Source of the DNA: Bacillota bacterium
GTDB taxonomy: Bacteria > Bacillota > Syntrophomonadia > Syntrophomonadales > Syntrophomonadaceae
NCBI GenBank assembly: GCA_017861475.1
Contig: JAGFXV010000002.1
Coordinates: 1-20,826 of the forward strand
Length of the DNA stretch: 20,826 nt
Direction of reading: 5' to 3'
A model generated the notes under the pieces. That model searched no databases. It was not told the DNA's origin and saw nothing but the letters and a program-made list of their open reading frames with translations. The position numbers and the translations under genes were made by a program. Shown here piece after piece: positions 1 to 6,512 of the stretch; the first letter of the stretch is position 1; each line of letters begins with the position of its first letter.

Positions 1-665
1 AACAAATCCTGCCAACATTTCTTCTGAGAAGAGTTGTATATGACAACGGGTTCTTGGAGAAGTGTTTTTAAAGATATGACAGATTTATTAGCCAAAGGCG
101 ATTTTGAGCCAACATATGCCATGAGTTTGTCAGTCGTCAGTTTCTCTATTATTAAACTATATCGCGTTAATTCCTGTTGAATTTCGGTCATGATTAAAAT
201 ATCCGATGCTACAGAGAAAAGCCCAAGTTCCGATTTACTCTTGCCTACATTTTTTATTACATCAAACAAATCATATTCGTTGGTGATAAAAACACAATTG
301 GGGTATTTTACATAAAAACGATTCATAGCAGAGGTTAAAAGCGTGGAGGCAACCTCAACAGTACTGCTGATATTAATTATGCCTTCCTGTAAATTTGGTT
401 TGATTTCTCGATAAACTTCCAATTGTTTATTAAGGTCATCGTATGATTTTTCTATTTGTTGAAATGCTTTTTCAGCCAGTTGTCCCGCTTCAGTTAATCG
501 TACGCCACGGTTTGAGCGGTTCAATAACTTGACATTTAATTCTTCCTCTAACCTTGTAATGGCAGTACTTACAACTGGTTGAGACGTGTAAAATTTTTCG
601 GCAACCAAAGACATTGACCCTGTTTTCGCTATTTCCAGAAAATACAATAATTGTTCAGTACGCAT
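1..665 (-). CDS. LysR-family transcriptional regulator (3' end outside window)
   Basis: The minus strand reads open from an ATG at 665 to the window edge, about 221 codons, so the C-terminal quarter of a usual ~300-residue LysR protein is missing here. The first ~60 residues form a typical LysR winged helix-turn-helix: MRTEQLLYFLEIAKTGSMS, then FYTSQPVVSTAITRLEEEL and RSNRGVRLTEAG. This is followed by a linker helix (AEKAFQQIEKSYDDLNKQLE) and the start of the periplasmic-binding-protein-like effector domain. An AGAAAGGA ribosome binding site lies 13 bases before the start, which is a long spacing. LysR proteins bind DNA as tetramers and respond to a small co-inducer; the ligand and target cannot be told from this sequence. 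No divergent gene starts nearby on the plus strand, so its target may lie beyond the left edge. Family assignment is secure, specificity unknown. Confidence 0.93.
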   Translation of the reverse strand, partial: MRTEQLLYFLEIAKTGSMSLVAEKFYTSQPVVSTAITRLEEELNVKLLNRSNRGVRLTEAGQLAEKAFQQIEKSYDDLNKQLEVYREIKPNLQEGIINISSTVEVASTLLTSAMNRFYVKYPNCVFITNEYDLFDVIKNVGKSKSELGLFSVASDILIMTEIQQELTRYSLIIEKLTTDKLMAYVGSKSPLANKSVISLKTLLQEPVVIYNSSQKKCWQDL

Positions 666-788
666 GATAAAGAGTCAATCCTTTCTCAATTCTTAGGTAG
701 TTATTTACGCATTTCCAAACACAGGAGTTGACCTTAATATAACAATACCACAGATAACTATTTTTAATAGAAATAGAAATCCTTGTGA

Positions 789-908
789 TCAATATACTAA
801 TTTGGTTTTATCCATTTTTTTAAGCTGCAACTTTTTTAATATTGCTGCCGACTCCCCTAAGTCAGTATTCCTACACTTTTCAGCTCGTAATTCAGCTTCC
901 AATTCCAT
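789..908 (-). CDS. Possible 39-residue small protein or gene remnant
   Basis: The minus strand encodes 39 residues from an ATG at 908 to a TGA at 789, beginning MELEAELRAEKCRNTDLGES and continuing with a lysine/leucine-rich tail ending KTKLVY. The composition is strongly helical and charged, as in a real protein tail, but there is no ribosome binding site at proper spacing. The upstream frame closes with TAA only six codons before the ATG. It could be the degraded 3' end of a gene, a genuine small protein, or chance in AT-rich DNA. No family is recognised. Confidence 0.2.
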   Translation of the reverse strand: MELEAELRAEKCRNTDLGESAAILKKLQLKKMDKTKLVY

Positions 909-987
909 TATACTTGCTTTTTAAGGAGATTGTCTTATCTTAATCCAGCGTATACAGGAGAAGATAATTTTAATATGTATATATGTT

Positions 988-1045
988 CAGATTGCTGGCT
1001 TTAGCCGGCTGAGTGAGCGAAGCGAGGAAACCAAAAAGCCATCTG
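988..1045. repeat. Hairpin-forming element with alternative pairings
   Basis: CAGAT (988-992) and GGCTTT (997-1002) can pair with AAAGCC (1035-1040) and ATCTG (1041-1045), enclosing a direct-repeat core GAGCGAAGCGAG. A competing small hairpin uses GCTGGC (994-999) and GCCGGC (1004-1009), with one G-U pair. It is more GC-rich than its surroundings. There is no U-run, so it is not an obvious intrinsic terminator. It may be a dispersed palindromic repeat. Confidence 0.35.
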
Positions 1046-1393
1046 ATCTGCAGTTGGAGGGAAGAATTTTTAAATAAAGCAAAAGAGACTTCCGATGCCT
1101 AAAATGATGAGGGTTTTGCTAACCACATCATACAGCAATGGAGGTATCGAGGATATGAAACCGGCAAGGGCTTATTTTAAATTTTATAAAAATAATGCTG
1201 TTGTTTTTAGCCCATTCCCCCCTTCTTCATTGATCAGCCTGATCTTCCAGAATTGCGAATGGTTGATACGATTCTGCCTTGCGAAGATTTCCTATCGTAT
1301 TTTATCAGTATTTTCAGGGAAGATTATAACTTGATTAGATACAGGTAATTGATGGATTTCATCAATGCAAATCACCAGAGAGGTTGGTTGCCG

Positions 1394-3004
1394 ATGTTCA
1401 GATTATTAAAAAGGAAACTCCTGCAGCGCACCTCAGACCATAAGGATGAAGCCAAGGCAGGTAATGATTATGCTCATATAAAATTGGACATAAAACTGGA
1501 TGATAATCTGAACAGGATCAGGAACATCCTGGGTGAAAGCAACGATGTAATTATCCGGGAGATGAAGATAGGTCGAAATTCAAATATTGATGCTGCTATC
1601 GTTTATATTGACGGTTTGGTTGACCGGAACTTGATAAATCACGATATCTTGCAGCCGCTGATGTTTAATCTGCCCTTAATTAGAGACAACGTCAATCAAA
1701 AGCACGCCAGCCTAATAGAATTTTTTAAATCAACCGTGTTAACGGTTGGGCAAATTACAGAATCTGAAGATATGGTCACAATCATTTCCGACGTCCTGTC
1801 AGGCAATATTGCCATATTGGCAGAAGATACAGCCGAAGCCTTGCTTATTGATGCCAAAGGCTGGGAAAAACGGGGTATCGAAGAACCCGGCAACGAGGTG
1901 TCGGTTCGGGGTCCCAAGGAAAGCTTCACTGAGACTTTGCGTACGAATACAGCATTACTGCGCAGGAAAATAAAGGATCCGCGTTTAACATTTCAAAATC
2001 TGCAAATCGGAGAACGTACAAAAACGTTCGTTACGGTTGTTTATATCAAGGGAATTACTCAGGAGAACTTAATTACAGAAATTAATCAAAGGCTAAAACG
2101 AATCAATACCGATGCCATTCTGGATGTTGGTTATATTGAACAATATATTGAAGATGCTCCCCAATCCTTATTTCCTACTGTAGGAATCAGTGAGAGACCT
2201 GATGTAACAGCTGCAAAACTGTTGGAAGGACGTGTCGCCATACTGGTTGATGGCTCGCCGATGGCCTTGACCATGCCATTTTTATTCCTCGAAGGATTCC
2301 AAAATCCGGATGATTATTACACCCGTCCATTTTTTGCTACCATGATCCGGTGGGTACGGTTGCTGGGGTTTTTGCTAAGTATCTACTTGCCCGGTCTTTT
2401 TGTTTCTTTAAGCGCTTTTCACCCGGAATTGTTTCCGACTGAATTGCTGGTTTCGGTCGCGGCGGCCAGAGAAGGAATCCCTTTTCCGGTTGTATTGGAA
2501 GCCCTGTTAATGTTGCTGCTCTTCGAAATCCTGCGGGAAGCAGGGCTTAGGCTACCCCGGCCACTGGGTCAGGCAGTCAGTATTGTGGGTGCCCTGGTAA
2601 TCGGGCAAGCGGCAGTATCAGCCGGCCTGGTAGGAGCACCCATGGTGATTGTGGTAGCAACTACGGCTATTACTTCGTTTTTAGTGGTCTCCTATGCTGA
2701 TACGGGAGTTTTGTTTCGCCTTCTAATGGTTATCGTTTCTGGTTTTTTAGGTTTATTCGGCATGGTTCTTTTTTCTCTGGAAATACTCAGTCACCTCGTT
2801 TCGTTACGCTCCCTGGGGGTATCCTATTTATCACCTCTGGTACCAATCGACTTCAAAAGTTTCAAAGATACTTTTATACGTGCACCTTTATGGGCAATGG
2901 ATAATCGCCCTGAGTCTTTAGCTCCGCTTGACAAGAAGCGGCAAGCACCCAATCTAATGCCCAGGGCATCAAAATCAAGTCAAACTGGGCGGGAGAAACC
3001 ATGA
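1394..3004 (+). CDS. gerKA: Spore germinant receptor A subunit (GerA/GerKA family)
   Basis: This is the A subunit of a GerA-type nutrient germinant receptor, an inner-membrane complex of dormant spores that senses nutrients and triggers ion and dipicolinate release. The N-terminal ~280 residues are soluble and contain typical family stretches such as KTFVTVVYIKGITQENL and LDVGYIEQYIED, followed by GRVAILVDGSPMALTMPFLF. The C-terminal part carries several membrane helices (around VRLLGFLLSIYLPGLFVSL and AVSIVGALVIGQAAVSAGLV) and a cytoplasmic tail after IRAPLWAMDNRPE. I choose the ATG at 1394 (536 residues, start MFRLLKRKLL) because GAGAGG lies 10 bases upstream. A TTG at 1349 or ATG at 1352 would add about 15 residues with a poorer site. 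The stop overlaps the next gene by ATGA, indicating translational coupling. Confidence 0.93.
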   Translation: MFRLLKRKLLQRTSDHKDEAKAGNDYAHIKLDIKLDDNLNRIRNILGESNDVIIREMKIGRNSNIDAAIVYIDGLVDRNLINHDILQPLMFNLPLIRDNVNQKHASLIEFFKSTVLTVGQITESEDMVTIISDVLSGNIAILAEDTAEALLIDAKGWEKRGIEEPGNEVSVRGPKESFTETLRTNTALLRRKIKDPRLTFQNLQIGERTKTFVTVVYIKGITQENLITEINQRLKRINTDAILDVGYIEQYIEDAPQSLFPTVGISERPDVTAAKLLEGRVAILVDGSPMALTMPFLFLEGFQNPDDYYTRPFFATMIRWVRLLGFLLSIYLPGLFVSLSAFHPELFPTELLVSVAAAREGIPFPVVLEALLMLLLFEILREAGLRLPRPLGQAVSIVGALVIGQAAVSAGLVGAPMVIVVATTAITSFLVVSYADTGVLFRLLMVIVSGFLGLFGMVLFSLEILSHLVSLRSLGVSYLSPLVPIDFKSFKDTFIRAPLWAMDNRPESLAPLDKKRQAPNLMPRASKSSQTGREKP

Positions 3005-4173
3005 AAAGAAAAGTAAAGGCAAAAATTTACCTGACTATTTTATTAATCCTTATAACAATATGTCTGGCCGGATGTTGGGATAGCTTAGAGCTAAATAAAA
3101 GATCAATTGTGTCGGGTCTGGGTTGGGATCTTGATCCAAAAACCGGAGAGGTTACCTTTACGGTTCAATCCATTGTTCCCGGCGGAGGTCAATCTAGTTC
3201 CAATATAAGCGGACAGCAACAAGGGGGGAGTCAAACCCGTTCCATTCAGGTAGACAAAGATACAGGTCCAGGCATGTATGATGCTATCACCCGTCTTACC
3301 CAACATGTAAGCCGCTTCCCGTTTTATCCGCACACCAAGGTTTATATATTTGGCAAGGAGGGCGCACAATACGGCATCTATCAATTTTTTGATGTCCAGG
3401 CCAGAAATCCGGATAGTCGTCCCAATGCTTTAATAGTCGTTTCCGCTGAAAAAAAAGCCAGTGATATTATGAACATTCCTGACGGCTTGGAAAAAATCCA
3501 GGCTTTTGGGATGGCCGCGGAGATCAATTTATCAGCCCAGTATTCCAAATACCCGGCAGTCACAGTATTTGATTTTCAAAAACGCATCATGAGCAAGACG
3601 ACTGCTCCCATTGCCCCTATTGTAGGCATTGCCAAGGAGATTGGCTCGGAAGGAAGAGAAATCAAAAAACTACGGGTTGCAGGTACGGCGGTTTTCAAAG
3701 GGGACAAGATGATAGGAGAACTTAATGAACGTGAATCCAGCGGCCTTTTATGGGCAATCAATAAGGTGAAAATAGGGTTTATAACAGTTCCGGAAGCGGA
3801 TCTGGAAGTTGTTAAAGCGAAAAGTAAAATCATTCCCGAGTTGCAGGGAGATAAAATAAAAATTACCGTTGAGATCAGCGAAGATTCTGATTTGGTGCTG
3901 TTTAAAAGGCGCCAGGATATTACCGTCGGCGTCGTACGGGAATTGGAAAAAGATTTGGAGAAAGAAATAAAAAATCAGGTAATGGCCTCGGTTGAAAAAT
4001 CATTTGCTTTGGATGCAGATATTTTCGGGTTTGGGGAAGCGGTTCATCGTAAATATAAAAAGGAATGGAAAGAACTGCAACCGAAATGGGATGATATATA
4101 TCCCCAAATCGAAGTTGAGGTTAAGGTAGATGCGCATCTAAAGAAAATCGGAGATATTTATAAAGCATTATAA
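3001..4173 (+). CDS. gerKC: Spore germinant receptor C subunit, Ger(x)C-family lipoprotein
   Basis: This is the C subunit of the receptor, a lipoprotein anchored on the outer face of the spore inner membrane. The N-terminus has a basic stretch and a hydrophobic signal (YLTILLILITICLAGC) ending in a lipobox, with the lipidated cysteine at residue 25. It continues with the family hallmark CWDSLELNKRSIVSGLGWD. The total of 390 residues fits the Ger(x)C family. The conserved C-terminal part includes VEKSFALDADIFGFGEAVHRKY and KWDDIYPQIEVEVKVDAHL. The low-complexity segment near residues 60-75 (rich in G, S and Q) is a flexible loop often found in these proteins. The ATG sits within the ATGA overlap with the A-subunit gene, so the pair is probably translated together. 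Confidence 0.94.
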   Translation: MKRKVKAKIYLTILLILITICLAGCWDSLELNKRSIVSGLGWDLDPKTGEVTFTVQSIVPGGGQSSSNISGQQQGGSQTRSIQVDKDTGPGMYDAITRLTQHVSRFPFYPHTKVYIFGKEGAQYGIYQFFDVQARNPDSRPNALIVVSAEKKASDIMNIPDGLEKIQAFGMAAEINLSAQYSKYPAVTVFDFQKRIMSKTTAPIAPIVGIAKEIGSEGREIKKLRVAGTAVFKGDKMIGELNERESSGLLWAINKVKIGFITVPEADLEVVKAKSKIIPELQGDKIKITVEISEDSDLVLFKRRQDITVGVVRELEKDLEKEIKNQVMASVEKSFALDADIFGFGEAVHRKYKKEWKELQPKWDDIYPQIEVEVKVDAHLKKIGDIYKAL

Positions 4174-4209
4174 TGTCATACCGTTAAAGAAAGTGCAGGA
4201 GGCTGCTCT

Positions 4210-5310
4210 ATGTTTTTGGAAAAAGGCAAAATATCAAATTTTCAGCTGGGTTTGTTAATAATAGGCTTTGTATTCGGTTCCTCTGTAATTATTTCTCCCG
4301 GACAGGGGGCCGGACACGATGCCTGGATATCTGTTGCTTTGGGATTGATGGAAAGTCTGTTGATAGTCTGGATTTTCACTACTCTTGCCAAACAATTTAA
4401 AGGCATGACGATTGTGGAAATAAATTCACTTGTTTATGGAAAGATTTTAGGTACATGCATATCGCTTCTATTTATATGGTATCTTTTTCATTTGGGTGCG
4501 ATGGTTTTAGACAATTATGCCAGCTTCTTTAAGTTGGAGATATATGCCAATACCCCTAGAATAATTATTATTCTTGCACTTGTATTAGTCTGTATTTCGA
4601 CCGTTGGCAGGGGGATTGAAGTATTGGCCAGATGCAGCGCTATTTTGGTGCCAATTACCATTTTAATTGCAATCGCTGATTCAGCGTTGATTATTCCACA
4701 GATTGACCTTAAGAACCTGCTGCCCGTTCTGGATGTGCCCATTAGTCAAATATTGTGGGCAGGCCATGCGGCAGCCAGCTTTCCTTTTGCAGAATCTGTA
4801 GCCTTTTTAATGGTGCTGGCATTTGTTGATATAACCGAAAATGTATCTGCTAATTTTTTAAAGAGTTTGTTAATCGTAGGAATAATTTTAATTATCGTCG
4901 TAGCCCGTAATTTTGCAGTAATGGGGCCCATGGCTGCAATTACCAATTATCCCTCTTATTTGTTAGCACAAGCGATTGATATTGGTGAAGTCCTCACCAG
5001 GTTGGAGGTTCTGATTGCCGTTAATCTGATTACGATGGGATTTATTAAAGTCTCTGTTTTGCTATATGGGACAGTTTTAGGACTTGCACAGGTTCTCAAT
5101 TTGCACAGTTATCGGCCAATCATACTGCCAATAGGGATCCTGATGGCGATTCTCGCCTTAACCACTTTTGGCAACTCAGTTAATATGCTAAATTTTGCCC
5201 AAAAAGGCTATCCCGTATATGCAGCTTTCTTTCAAATCGGAATACCATTGATTACCCTTGTAGTGGCCAAATTAAGGAAGTTAAATCCAACCGGAGGGTC
5301 TAAAGCATGA
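4210..5310 (+). CDS. gerKB: Spore germinant receptor B subunit (GerAB/GerKB, APC superfamily)
   Basis: This is the integral-membrane B subunit, from the amino-acid/polyamine/organocation transporter superfamily, and the likely site of nutrient binding in the receptor. Its 366 residues contain about ten hydrophobic segments, beginning with ISNFQLGLLIIGFVFGSSVI and the family-typical PGQGAGHDAWIS loop after helix 1. The central SFPFAESVAFLMVLAF and the GFIKVSVLLYGTVLGLAQ region are also typical. AGGAGG seven bases before the ATG supports the start. The gene follows the C-subunit gene by 36 bases and overlaps the small downstream gene by ATGA. The A-C-B gene order resembles clostridial gerK operons rather than the A-B-C order of Bacillus gerA. 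Which germinant it recognises cannot be inferred. Confidence 0.93.
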   Translation: MFLEKGKISNFQLGLLIIGFVFGSSVIISPGQGAGHDAWISVALGLMESLLIVWIFTTLAKQFKGMTIVEINSLVYGKILGTCISLLFIWYLFHLGAMVLDNYASFFKLEIYANTPRIIIILALVLVCISTVGRGIEVLARCSAILVPITILIAIADSALIIPQIDLKNLLPVLDVPISQILWAGHAAASFPFAESVAFLMVLAFVDITENVSANFLKSLLIVGIILIIVVARNFAVMGPMAAITNYPSYLLAQAIDIGEVLTRLEVLIAVNLITMGFIKVSVLLYGTVLGLAQVLNLHSYRPIILPIGILMAILALTTFGNSVNMLNFAQKGYPVYAAFFQIGIPLITLVVAKLRKLNPTGGSKA

Positions 5311-5516
5311 TTTTCTTATTGCTTGTCGGGTTTGGAATTATGGCCTTAATACAAGTACCTGCTCTGGTACGAAAAAGATGGTGGAAAGAATTAATCTGTT
5401 ATTCACTCTTATGGCTTACAGGTCTTGCTTTGAGTGTAATTATATCCATGGGGATTATCATACCCCCGATCTCTGCAGTACTTAACAAATATATCACTTC
5501 CGCGTTGGGGTTATGA
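5307..5516 (+). CDS. Small two-helix membrane protein, likely germinant receptor D subunit
   Basis: This 69-residue protein consists of two hydrophobic segments (MIFLLLVGFGIMALIQVPAL and LICYSLLWLTGLALSVIIS) separated by a short basic stretch (RKRWWKE). It has a short tail with proline and few other features. Its ATG overlaps the stop of the B-subunit gene by ATGA, so it belongs to the receptor operon. Small two-helix 'D' proteins encoded beside GerA-type receptors are known in Bacillus and modulate receptor function. Size, topology and position all fit that class, but this rests on context rather than recognised sequence identity. A terminator about 110 bases downstream closes the operon. 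Confidence 0.8.
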   Translation: MIFLLLVGFGIMALIQVPALVRKRWWKELICYSLLWLTGLALSVIISMGIIIPPISAVLNKYITSALGL

Positions 5517-5628
5517 TGGTTTTATGTCAACTTTAATGTGTTCGGCTGAGTTTTTCGGAAACAATTACCAAACGATTGTGGCTTGATATTATGAAACAGG
5601 CAAGGGATTAAATTTCTCGTCATTTAAT

Positions 5629-5661
5629 AAGCTGTTGGCTTACAGAGTCAACAGCTTTTTT
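5629..5661 (+). terminator. Intrinsic terminator of the ger operon
   Basis: AAGCTGTTG (5629-5637) pairs perfectly with CAACAGCTT (5649-5657) across an 11-base loop, and a run of six T follows directly. It is a strong rho-independent terminator that separates the germination genes from the next operon. Confidence 0.93.
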
Positions 5662-5698
5662 GTCTGTTTCAGCAAGTAAAATTTTATGCATAATTTAA

Positions 5699-5755
5699 CG
5701 ACAAACAAATAAAATATATCGAAAAACAATAAAAATATGTTGCGTAACAATAATG
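5699..5755 (+). promoter_or_regulatory. Candidate operator repeats for the XRE regulator
   Basis: Three similar AT-rich segments are stacked upstream of and into the promoter: CGACAAACAAATAAA (5699-5713), CGAAAAACAATAAAA (5720-5734) and a weaker CGTAACAATAATG (5743-5755). Their starts are 21 and 23 bases apart, about two helical turns, so a protein could bind them on one face of the DNA. The third overlaps the -35 box. The XRE regulator encoded in the same operon is the natural candidate, which would imply autorepression. The region is AT-rich, so the repeats could be partly chance. Confidence 0.4.
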
Positions 5756-5768
5756 CTTTTGTTATACT
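5740..5768 (+). promoter_or_regulatory. Sigma-A-type promoter for the DUF2975-XRE-DUF4173 operon
   Basis: A -35 box TTGCGT (5740-5745) and a -10 box TATACT (5763-5768) are separated by exactly 17 bases. Each differs from consensus at one or two positions. A transcript would start near 5775, about 45 bases before the first gene. Confidence 0.75.
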
Positions 5769-5818
5769 GCAAACAGTTTTAAAGATTTATTATGCCCGCT
5801 TAAGAAAGGATGAAGTTT

Positions 5819-6268
5819 ATGTGGAGTGGAGAAAAGTCGATTGGCCTGAGCAAGTTGTGCATTTTACTCTTTATAATTGCGCTGATTATCGTGGTAGTAT
5901 CAGCTCCCTGGCTGACACACTGGTTTGTAGGATTCTCGCAGAACGATCTGGGGGGTACCGAGTCATTCTTTATGGCCACTATTTACCTGGGGTCCATCCC
6001 GGCTGCATATCTGCTCTACAATCTGTTGACGCTGATTCGTCGAATCGAAACGGGGGAAGTGTTTATCGCTGCTAATGTAGAACGTTTGCGGCGAATTTCC
6101 TGGAGTTGCTTTTTGGGAGCGGGACTTGCCCTGGTTTCCACCTTTTATTATATTCCCTGGCTGTTTGTATTTGTGGCTGCTGCTTTTATGGGATTGATTG
6201 TGCGTGTTGTAAAAAATGTCGTAGCCCAAGCGGTAGAACTTAAAAACGAAGCGGATTACACCATTTAG
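5819..6268 (+). CDS. DUF2975 family membrane protein (YoaS-like)
   Basis: This roughly 149-residue membrane protein has four hydrophobic helices: LCILLFIIALIIVVVSAPWL, FFMATIYLGSIPAAYLLYNL, a third from ISWSCFLGAGLALVS, and WLFVFVAAAFMGLIV. Between helices 2 and 3 it carries the DUF2975 signature RIETGEVFIAANVERLRRIS. I prefer the ATG at 5819 because AAGAAAGG (5803-5809) is nine bases before it. The in-frame ATG at 5810 directly abuts that site. DUF2975 proteins are typically encoded next to a small YozG-like XRE regulator, as here, but their molecular function is not established. The pairing suggests that the membrane protein influences the regulator or is its regulated output. Confidence 0.85.
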   Translation: MWSGEKSIGLSKLCILLFIIALIIVVVSAPWLTHWFVGFSQNDLGGTESFFMATIYLGSIPAAYLLYNLLTLIRRIETGEVFIAANVERLRRISWSCFLGAGLALVSTFYYIPWLFVFVAAAFMGLIVRVVKNVVAQAVELKNEADYTI

Positions 6269-6283
6269 GAGGGAGAGGGCACG

Positions 6284-6493
6284 ATGCCAATTGTAGTTAA
6301 TTTGGATGTGATGATGGCTAAAAGAAAAATGTCTTCGGGCGAACTGGCTGAAAAGATCGACATAAGCCAGGCCAATCTCTCCATCCTTAAAACCGGTAAA
6401 GCCAAAGCGATACGTTTCTCCACCCTGGAAGCGATCTGCAAGGCGCTGGATTGCCAGCCCGGAGATATTTTGGAATACAGGGAACAGGACTAA
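6284..6493 (+). CDS. Small XRE-family transcriptional regulator (YozG-like)
   Basis: This 69-residue protein is little more than one helix-turn-helix domain. It begins MPIVVNLDVMMAKRKMSSGE, and the recognition region is EKIDISQANLSILKTGKAKA followed by RFSTLEAICKALDCQPGDIL. This matches the short XRE regulators (about 65-75 residues) that accompany DUF2975 proteins. AGGAGGG lies 10 bases before the ATG and overlaps the stop of the preceding gene. It has no effector domain, so it is probably an autoregulator of its own operon. The repeats at 5699-5755 are the best candidate sites. Confidence 0.92.
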   Translation: MPIVVNLDVMMAKRKMSSGELAEKIDISQANLSILKTGKAKAIRFSTLEAICKALDCQPGDILEYREQD

Positions 6494-6512
6494 GGACAAG
6501 GAGGTCAGTCAT

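Larger units (their letters stand above)
666..1393. other. AT-rich intergenic region between LysR gene and ger operon
   Basis: About 0.73 kb without a convincing full gene. It holds the LysR gene's upstream region (666-788), a 39-codon minus-strand reading frame that may be a gene remnant (789-908), a hairpin-forming GC-richer patch (988-1045), and the leader of the germination operon. On the plus strand near 739-757 a repeated ATAAC core (ATAACAATACCACAGATAAC) could be a LysR-type site for autoregulation, but this is only suggestive. I found no convincing sigma-G or sigma-A promoter for the ger operon here. Confidence 0.5.
5517..5818 (+). other. Intergenic region between ger operon and DUF2975 operon
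   Basis: These 302 bases hold the ger operon terminator (5629-5661), a set of AT-rich direct repeats (5699-5755) and a sigma-A-like promoter (5740-5768) for the next operon. I see no gene between 5517 and 5628. Confidence 0.8.

Noticed and set aside
1100..1132. CATCATA (1126-1132) as the -10 of a forespore sigma-G promoter for the ger operon
   Set aside because: The -10 fits CATNNTA, but nothing at 17-18 bases upstream fits the sigma-G -35 consensus well, and the site lies about 260 bases before gerKA.
1095..1334. A 79-codon plus-strand frame between the hairpin element and gerKA
   Set aside because: It has no good ribosome binding site, an unconvincing residue composition (long aromatic and basic runs) and no recognisable domain. 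It lies in AT-rich leader DNA.
5737..6075. A 112-codon frame overlapping the DUF2975 gene
   Set aside because: It is in another frame of a clear DUF2975 coding region and starts inside the promoter -35 box.
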